In this document: positions 55,861 through 64,000 of the stretch, in pieces
Position numbering within the stretch: position 1 is the first letter of the stretch
Layout of the letters: every line of letters starts with the position of its first letter
Assembly (NCBI GenBank): GCA_017163975.1
Contig: JAFFSR010000264.1
Span: 7,740,001 to 7,804,000 of the forward strand
Direction of reading: 5' to 3'
DNA: 64,000 nt
Source: Anastatus disparis
Taxonomy: Eukaryota; Arthropoda; Insecta; Hymenoptera; Eupelmidae
Made by a program: the position numbers and the translations under genes
The notes under the pieces: model-generated
Told to the model about the DNA's origin: nothing
Database searches by the model: none
What the model saw: only the letters and a program-made list of their open reading frames with translations

Positions 55861-56534
55861 ATTATATTGTACTACATTAAAATAAAAAATTTTTTAATTT
55901 TTTGTAAATTAATAAGCTTCAATAAAAGTGCATAATTATTACTGATAATTATAATATAAGATTCGAATACGAATTTGAATCATACTCATAACCGTATGTA
56001 CTTTTCTGAATATACAGGGTGAAGAAAAAATATGGAAACCTCTGGAAATTTTGCGACTATATAGTAAAACGAAACAAACAAAAAGCACATCCTAGATAAT
56101 TTTGAACAAGAAATCCGATGGTGACCTTGGATTTGACTTTGAACCTTATTTCCAAGGTTATTTCAAGGTTAATCTCATTTTTTTAAATGGGAACCCCGAC
56201 TTTTTAAACCGTAATCGAAAAGAGCGAAAAATTTTATGTCCGAATATGTGTTTAGGTATGACGGTAACGTAACCACTAGAGGTCAAATAAAGGTCAAAGT
56301 ATGGCTTCTTAAAACTCTTTAGTTTAGTGGTAAAACAAAACAAACAAAAGGCATACCCTAGGTAATTTTTAATGAGGAACCCAACGGTGACCTCTAGTTT
56401 CACTTGGGACCTCATTTTCAAAGTTATTTCAAGGTCAACCTCATTTTTGAACCCCTATTTTTGATGCTGTATCCGAAAAGAGCGGGAAATTGTACGCGTG
56501 GGAACAAACGAAATAAGATAGCAGAATCTCTAAT

Positions 56535-56590
56535 CCTTCTTTTAGCGCTACTCAGGAACAACGACGTGGACGTAGAAGGAATCTGTTCCC
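56535..56590 (-). ncRNA. HDV-like ribozyme candidate, mariner copy
   Basis: Minus strand from 56590: GGGAACA (P1), GATT, CCTTCT (P2), ACG (P3), loop TCCACGT, CGT, TGTTCCT (P1'), GAGTAGCG, CTAAA, AGAAGG (P2', ending 56535). All helices equal those at 31275-31330; the six differences are in the joining strands and loop. The loop TCCACGT is close to the UCCUCGC loop of genomic HDV. The predicted cut is between 56591 and 56590. There is no P4. The upstream hairpin AGTGAG...CTCACT is present, and part of this upstream region is duplicated (56591-56634 and 56632-56675). Confidence 0.7.
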
Positions 56591-56775
56591 TTCGGGATGC
56601 TTTTTTACAGTGAGTTTTACTTGCCTCTCACTCCGGAGTGCTTTTTTACAGTGAGCTCCCCTTGCCTCCCACGTGAATGAATTCACAACAGATGTTCAAA
56701 TTTTTCTCCATTTGCTTCCGGACAGTAACGAATCCTATTGTAAAATGATTCAATTGCATCTTGGATCATCTATCG

Positions 56776-57780
56776 TTAAATGGCATTAATTTCTTGAACT
56801 ATTCTACGTCTTAATTCTTCAAGGTTTTCTGGATTATTTCTGTATACCTGATCTTTTAAATACCCCCATAAAAAATAGTCCAAAGGTGTTAAGTCTGGAG
56901 ATCTTGTAGCCCACTCTACTGTAAATCTTCTACCTATCCATCTTTCTAAAAATCTCTCATTCAGGTATTGTCTGACATTGACACCGTAATGAGCTGGAGC
57001 GCCATCTTGCTGTAACCATGTAATTTCAAAATCATCTCCTCTTAAGGCCTGTATAGCTGGAACAATCTGATTTCGCAAAAGTTGTCCATAACTTTCAGCG
57101 TTCAAATTTCGTTCAATAAAAAAGGGATCTATTATTGTATCACCTACCATTCTTGCCCACACGTTCAATTTTCGTGGATATTGTGTGTGACTTTCTTTCA
57201 TCCAATGAGGATTTGTATCGGACCAATATCTAAAGTTATGACGATTGACTTCGCCATTCAATTGAAATGTCGCTTCGTCTGAAAAAACAATATTTTGTAT
57301 AAATATTGGATTTTTAGTTATCATTTTCATCATCGTCTGACAAAATTCAATCCGACAGAATTCAATTCGACGATCAGGATCATCCTCATTCAATTCTTGT
57401 ATAAGTTTCATTTTGTAGAGATGAAATTTGTTTATCTTTAAAATTTTAAGAACAGATTTTTTATTGATGTCCTGTTGCAAAGCTACTGATCGAGATAATC
57501 CATGTGGATTTTTCACAAAAGACAGTAAAACACCTAAAGATTTTTCTTCGTTTGTTGCTGTTTGTGGTCTTCCAGTAACAGCACGATTTTTAATAGACCC
57601 CGTTTCTTTAAAACATCTTAAGGTCTTTAAAACTGTGGATTTAGACAAAGGAGTGTCGCCATCGCCGTTTCAAAATGTTGCATTAAAGAGATTAACAACA
57701 TTAGTATTCGACCTTTGCAGATCACCCCCACCCCTCATCATTAGAAGAGATATCCGCTCTCTTTCGGACAAATGAAACAT
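56776..57780 (-). pseudogene. Mariner transposase with one stop codon
   Basis: Starting at ATG 57778-57780 (MFHLSERERISLLMMRGGGD), the frame has a single TGA at 57670-57672 and is otherwise open for about 334 codons to 56776. The amino-terminal part is the helix-turn-helix DNA-binding region (SKSTVLKTLRCFKETGSIKN, RAVTGRPQ). The catalytic core has VFSDEATFQLNG, TWLQQDGAPAHYG and RSPDLTPLDYFLWG. Counting from the Asp of QQDG to the Asp of PLDY gives 41 residues between, which is the DD41D (rosa) spacing within the Tc1/mariner superfamily. It cuts and pastes DNA at TA. The one stop makes this copy defective unless read through. Confidence 0.9.
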
Positions 57781-59263
57781 TTTAAAAGTTTTTTAAAAAA
57801 AGTGTAATGTAGCTATTGTAACCAACAAGAAAAGGAAGAATTAAAAAATGTTTGATGAATTTATCGGATTAGTTCAACCACAAAACACTATTTGTTCTTT
57901 TTTATTGGTCAAGTAATTTTTTATTTTAAGAGTCTGTTTAATGACAAAACTATGACAGCAAAAAAATATGGTTTTAACTTACAATTGGTACAAATCAAGA
58001 GAAAATAAAATTTTAAAATCCAAATAATGAAAATTTTTTATTTAAAAATACATTTGTACAAGCACTTCTATTTTATTTCTAAATTTACACTTCTTTCAGA
58101 TACTTATTTAATAATTTCGAATTTATAATAAACAATTAGCTTTACAGCCCATGAAAGAGGAGAAAACCGTGATTTTTAAGGGTTGCCCCCTTTTTAAAAA
58201 AATATTTCATTTTGTTCAAAAATAAAATAAATTAATGACAGATCTTTAAATTTCTTTTTATTCGTTTCGTAAAAACAATTAACCTTGTTTTTGTATTTCT
58301 GAAAATCCTTTTTCGAAATTCTTGAACATTTATTACTCAGAAATAAATTAAAATTTTCCATTAGCAGGCTAGAAGAACTACCCAAAAAATAGTCGTTTGA
58401 AATCATGCGCTTGATCTTGAAATAACCTTGAAAATAAAGTTGAAGGTCAAATCCAAGGTCACCATCGGATTCCTTGTTCAAAGTTACCTAGGATATGCCT
58501 TTTGTTTGTTTTGTTTTACCACTAAACTAGAGAGATTTTTAAGAAGTCATACTTTGACCTATTTGACCTCTAGAGGTTACATTAACCTCATACCTAAACA
58601 AATAAAATTTTCCGCTCTTTTTGATTACAGTATAAAAAGTATGGGTTCTTATTTGAAAAAATGAGGTTCAAGGTCAAATCCAAGGTCATCATTGAATTCC
58701 TTGTTTAAAATTAGCTAGGGTATGCCTTTTGATTGTTTTGTTTTACTATAAAAGTCGCAAAATTTTCAGGGGTTTCCATACTTTTTTCTCATCCTGTATA
58801 CGTGTCTGTGCATGTGTAAGAGCGTATATGTGTATACGGATATATACGTATGTATATGTGAATTCGTTTATATATACGTGATTCAAAAGCATATATACTT
58901 ATAGACAAAAACGAACCAAATATTACGCACACAGAAACATACAAAGCGGCACGAATACAAAATGGCATACTTTTTGACTGACATGAACTCTTTCACTAAT
59001 ACACATACACACCATACATATGCACACATATACACGCACAGACATACCATACATACACGCACCACGCACAGACATACACACATACCATACATACACACAC
59101 CACACACTTACACGCACCTACATCATGCATAGAATGCACACATAAACTTACATAATACATATACACACGAATACACACATATACACACGCGCATTCACGC
59201 ACGTGCACAGACACGCATACACGCACAAACACCTACACACACATACAGGCACACATAAATACA

Positions 59264-59326
<63 letters not shown>

Positions 59327-60114
59327 ACACACACTCAAATGTACATACACGCATATATAAATACATATATAAACATACACACATACATACATGAATATAC
59401 ATACACCGAAAATGACACTGACAATTACACTAAAGCAAAGAAAAATATATTGACACACAAACATACACACATACACAAAAGACTCATGATGAAATTCACA
59501 CACCTATCGTAATTCACATAATTATCAACACACACACACATACCGATATATACGCTACTACCGAAACCTAAATGACACATGCATACTTACTTATAAACAG
59601 ACATTTAACAAACATAAACTTTAACTCTGCCACGAACACATATTAACTGACATATACAAACTCACTTATATGCACAAAAACATACACCTGGAGCTACAAA
59701 TACTATACAAAACACTTTTTAACCGACATGAACACTTTATCGATACACACTTTTACACCATACTTTTACAAACACATACACGAACGCACATACACATACA
59801 TATATATACACGTACACATACATGTACACACTCATATGTGCACTTACACGCCAGCGCTTAAACACACACACACACACACATACATATTTATACGCAACTC
59901 ACCAATATAAACTTCTTTACTGCTATAGAAATATACTTAGGGACACCAGCAACCTACAAGATACATAAAAAAATACACATAGTTGATATAAATACACAAT
60001 CCGACTCACTTGTTAGCTGACACGAACATTTTCACGAGTACACTATCATACAGGCACATTACATATAGCGCCTTTATTAAAATATATACTCAAGGACAAA
60101 GACGAATTAAGTAA

Positions 60115-60365
60115 TCGTGTCGAAAAAACTAGTTGGATATCAAAGTGGATATCTAACTAGATATCTAAGTGGATATCCAACTGAATATCTAACTGAATGA
60201 CTTGGACCTGATTTGGATTTCGTTAGATACCCAAGAGTATTATCCAGTTGCGCATCATTCAGATAGATTTCCAGTAGGATATCCAGTGGGATATACAGTT
60301 AGATTTCCAGTTAGATATCCTACTGGATATTCTATTAGAAATTCATGTGAATAGTGCACAACTAG
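60115..60365. repeat. GGATATCC palindromic minisatellite
   Basis: Units such as AGTTGGATATC, AAGTGGATATCTAACT and CCAGTTAGATATCC repeat about 15 times. The first half is roughly the inverse of the second, making a long imperfect hairpin. The DNA from 60366 to 60827 shows no gene; it has a GGGGTTGCAACCCC palindrome near 60551. Confidence 0.7.
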
Positions 60366-60827
60366 ATTTTGATTGGTATTTTTTTTATCGGCATAAAAAC
60401 ATATTTAAGAGGTAAAATCCACCCTAAAAGTTCAGCCCCAAAAACATTTTTTTAAATAAGTTTTCTTTTAGTCAATATTTTTTAGTATAACCAAGTGGGT
60501 AATAATCCTTATAAAAAGTAAAACAAACTCTGCTGTGTTTGACTTTTGGGGGTTGCAACCCCTATTTTTAATACACAAAAAATTGAAAAATTGACATCAT
60601 TTTGTGCAGTAAAAACTTTTAAAATAGTGTAATTATTACCAAATTTTTATATTTATAAAGAAATCAGAAAAAATAAGTGTATGTTTTCCAGCATTATTGA
60701 TAAAAAATATTTTTAGAGGGTAAAGCCACCCCTATTAATGAAAATTAGTACTTTCGATATTAAAATTATTTAAAAGCAAATCTTTTTATTTTTACTGCTT
60801 TATAGATATTATTATAATAAAAACTAG

Positions 60828-60950
60828 CAAAATTTACCTCGCTTCTAACGTCGCTCGGTTGCATTTTCATATATTATATTATGATATATAAATTTGCTAA
60901 TTTCCTTGACAATAGTATTTCAATACAAAATATGTATTTAATTTTTTTTC
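60828..60950 (+). repeat. Dispersed repeat R55, copy 2
   Basis: AGCAAAATTTACCTCGCTTC and the following 110 bp match 55718-55860 in direct orientation. The DNA from 60951 to 61260 is AT-rich with nothing recognised. Confidence 0.7.
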
Positions 60951-61836
60951 GAACTTTGAAAATTGAAATCATAAATATGTTGTTCGTTGTATTAAATTTA
61001 ACAATCATTTGTTAATCACTGATAAAATGATACTATCTAGATGTATATAAAGTAAGTTTCCTTTTATCAAATCATATTGTTTGTATAAATATGAAATATT
61101 ACATTTGATATGAAATTTTGTTATGTGTTAGTACTTAAAAAACTGGTATTATATTATAATTTATAATAATTGTTCTCATTTAAATTTATTAGACATTTAT
61201 TTTTAAAAATGTATATTTCCATCGATAAGGATTGGCAAAATTATAGGTGAATGTATGAATATGAAAAAAAAAATAAAGTGAACACACACACATGCGCGCA
61301 CGCACGCACCACACACTAACACACCCACACACACACACATGCGCGCGCGCACACGCACAAACACGCACACACAGACACACAAAGTTTTTACGCAATTTAC
61401 CAACATAAACTTCTTCACTGCAATGAACATATACTTACGGACACCGATAAATCCACCAACACATGAAAAACATACACGTACTGACAATAATGAAATACGA
61501 CTCACTTTTTAGCTGATACGAACATTTTAACTAAAACAAAATCGTACAGGCACACAGCATATAGACACTCTTATCAACACATATACTTATAGACATAGAA
61601 AAACCAACCTATACGCACACTAAGAAAATATGACACTCTTTTTAGATGACGGTTAATATTTTACTAATACACGAACACACCATAAATACACACACGTATA
61701 CATGTACAGACATGCACATACTATATACCATACACACACACCACAAACTTGCACACACTTACATAGTACATAAAAATACACACACACACGAATGGACACG
61801 TATACAGACGCGCATACACATACACACATGAACTCT

Positions 61837-61952
<116 letters not shown>

Positions 61953-62436
61953 CACTGACAATTACATTGAAAATCTTATTAAAACACAGACAAATAAACT
62001 GATACACACACACAAACACGTACACAAAAAACTCATGGTAAAATTAACACACCTATCGTAATTCACATACTTATCAACACACACATACTGATATATACGC
62101 TACAACCCAATCCTAAATGAATACACATGCATATCAACTTATAAACAGGCACTTAACAAACATAAAACTTTACTCAGCTACGAACACATATTAACTGACA
62201 TAGACAAACTTACTTACACACACAAAAATATACACCTAGAGCTACAAATAATATACAAGACACTTTTCAACATACATGAACACTTCATCGATTCATACTT
62301 TTACACCATACATTTATAAACACATACATGAACGCACATACACATACATATACACACTCACGCAAACATACATGCACACACACACACACACACGCGCGCA
62401 AACATACATGTACACACACACTCACACACACATACG

Positions 62437-62487
<51 letters not shown>

Positions 62488-63536
62488 TAATTTATACGCA
62501 ATTTAACAATATAAACTTCTTTACTACTATAGAAATATACTTACGGACACCGACAAACTCACAAAAAACATAAAAACATACACATACGTAACAATAATAC
62601 AAAAAAAGATTCACTTTTTAGCTGACACGAAGATTTTCTCAAGTATACTATCATACAGGTGCATGACATATATCGCCCTTATTAACATATATACTTATAG
62701 ACAAAGACGAATCAGCTAATACGCACACATGAACATACACAGTGGCACGAATACAAAACGACACACTTTTTTAACTGACGTGAGCACTTTTACATACACA
62801 CGATATATAAGCACACACATACACACAACACTCACTCATATATGCTCACATAATACATCGACAAACACATACACACCTACTAACATAATATATACATACA
62901 CAAATACACACAACTACACACATACTAACATAATATATACATACACAAATACACACATATACAGGCGCGCACATACGTACATACACATACACACACACAC
63001 ACACAAACAAGCACGTGCACACAAACACACATACCAACTTACATGCAATTTACCAAAATAAACTTCTTCACTGCTATGAACATATGCTTACGAACACCCA
63101 CAAACACATCAATATATATAAACATACACATACGTGATGATAATACAGTACAACTCACTTTTTAGTTGACACGAACATACACATACACGTCTGAGCTTCA
63201 ACTTACCCTGTCAAAGAAAACCACGTGGGATCCTGCGTGGGTTCCGACGTTGGTGCCCACGTAAGAAATAATTAAAGTACATTTTCTATAGCCTATGCCC
63301 ATAACAAAATTTATAACTTTCTAGCGGCGTCAAAGCGATATCCTTGTTTTGAAAGTTTTTGAAATACAGAGTTACTAAATGAAAAGTACCAGTTGGAAAT
63401 TATTTATATGAAAAAAATGAATAGCTATATAAAACATGGTAATTACAAATATATATATACATATACATATATCTATATCAAAGTATACCGTTCCGGGACA
63501 TTCCTGATTTTTAAGGGGGTACTTTCAGGACATTTC

Positions 63537-63564
63537 CAACTTCCAGGACATGTCCTGGAAGTTG
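63537..63564. repeat. 28-bp perfect palindrome
   Basis: A fully self-complementary 28-mer centred on 63550/63551 with core CCAGGACATGTCCTGG. Two imperfect GGACAT words precede it (near 63496 and 63527). Confidence 0.85.
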
Positions 63565-63599
63565 CCATAGGATTTCTATATCTATATCTGCGATGAAGG

Positions 63600-63702
63600 T
63601 TGATTTACGATTATTTCTTTAGTAAATTTTTAAAATTTCGTGGGTTATTTATTATGTATACTCGGTGGGAAAAAACCACGTCCCGAAACCATCCCTTTAA
63701 CG

Positions 63703-63744
<42 letters not shown>

Positions 63745-64000
63745 CTTGTTAACAAAAACCACATGGCTTAACTATGTGGTTATTTATGCCCACATGGTCT
63801 TTTTTTAACATAATGCTTTTCTTATAAAATTTTTTAATTATATATAATAAGAAAAATAATAAATTAGGGTAAGAATTCTATTCGAGTAACTAAGCGGAAG
63901 GAAAATTCTTTACTGCTGCCAAACTTAATTTCTCTAAAAATGAGCAAGCGAAAAATACTTTTCTCCCGCAAATTAAATTTCTCTTAAATTAAGCGGGAGA
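63600..64000. other. Non-coding end of window with hairpins
   Basis: No gene is supported. A (AT)n run at 63702-63740 is followed by ACCACATGG...ATGTGGT (about 63758-63780). A terminal hairpin with TCTCCCGC and GCGGGAGA arms ends at the window edge (63961-64000). Confidence 0.6.

Larger units (their letters stand above)
56015..58796 (-). mobile_element. Mariner (rosa-type, DD41D) transposon
   Basis: 2782 bp between TA dinucleotides. Ends are CAGGGTGAAGAAAAAATATG and the inverse of CAGGATGAGAAAAAAGTATG. Inverted repeats extend several hundred bp and contain two subterminal units each (CCAAGGTCACCATCGGATT-like, near 56112 and 56390 on the left, 58456 and 58680 on the right). It encodes a nearly intact transposase on the minus strand and carries a ribozyme-like fold downstream of it. 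Confidence 0.88.

Noticed and set aside
56276..56421. Minus-strand frame with VTVIPKHIFGHKIFRSFRLRFK and similar frames in the mariner arms
   Set aside because: They lie within the long inverted repeats and subterminal repeats of the mariner and have counterparts at both ends.
63537..63564. p53 response element
   Set aside because: The decamer fits the consensus, but the perfect palindrome in repeat-rich arthropod-like DNA is better explained as an inverted-repeat centre.

Overview
This 64 kb window is AT-rich eukaryotic DNA made almost entirely of transposable elements, tandem repeats and inverted repeats. The families present (Helitron, Ty1/copia, Ty3/gypsy, a Penelope-like element, a Jockey/CR1-type LINE, a rosa-type mariner, a Kolobok-like transposon, many palindromic MITEs and microsatellites) point to an arthropod, most likely an insect. 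Species cannot be told from the sequence. I found no intact host gene, no rRNA and no convincing functional tRNA gene. The nested, decayed organisation suggests heterochromatin or a transposon nursery (inference).

Layout: 1-3.2 kb, decayed Helitron Rep/helicase split by a foldback element. 3.2-6.2 kb, GA-rich low complexity, a tRNA-type SINE and TTCGAA repeats. 6.2-13.5 kb, a complete copia insertion with identical 243 bp LTRs and a TATTT target duplication but broken genes. 13.6-15.8 kb, a degenerate satellite around a hairpin-rich island. 15.9-16.9 kb, element E1. 17.7-20.6 kb, a 5'-truncated LINE. 20.6-21.3 kb, a foldback. 21.8-22.8 kb, a gypsy LTR with primer site. 23.3-26.8 kb, a nearly intact Penelope-like element. 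28.6-29.6 kb, an inverted E1 copy. 29.6-35.2 kb, a large palindromic repeat (FB1) split by an intact 4.04 kb Kolobok-like transposon (30645-34685). 36.6-38.2 kb, a non-autonomous Helitron. 39.0-39.8 kb, a second FB1 arm. 40-42 kb, a broken zinc-finger gene and unknown degenerate coding DNA. 42-45 kb, minisatellites and MITEs. 45.3-49.4 kb, a gypsy element with gag, no pol and a 3' LTR. 49.5-51 kb, a plus-strand promoter and leader carrying a hairpin array. 51.1-55.7 kb, a second gypsy (Gag, protease, RT, RNase H) broken by four insertions. 56.0-58.8 kb, a DD41D mariner. 58.8-63.2 kb, a CA-rich higher-order repeat. 63.2-64 kb, palindromic non-coding DNA.

The most interesting signal is a compact 56-nt RNA fold present twice, at 31275-31330 and 56535-56590. 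Each copy is on the minus strand just downstream of the stop codon of a transposase gene, and the two host transposons are unrelated (Kolobok-like and mariner). Both copies can form the nested double pseudoknot of hepatitis-delta-type (HDV-like) self-cleaving ribozymes: a 7-bp P1 with a G.U pair at the predicted cut site, a 6-bp P2, a 3-bp P3 with a 7-nt loop, and a C-T-A-A joining strand. All six differences between the copies lie outside the helices. No P4 helix is visible. This is a prediction from sequence alone.

Two other structured-RNA candidates stand out: four stem-loops with a near-invariant 9-nt loop in the copia leader (8078-8310), and about eight regularly spaced short hairpins with changing stems in the gypsy leader (50139-50484).
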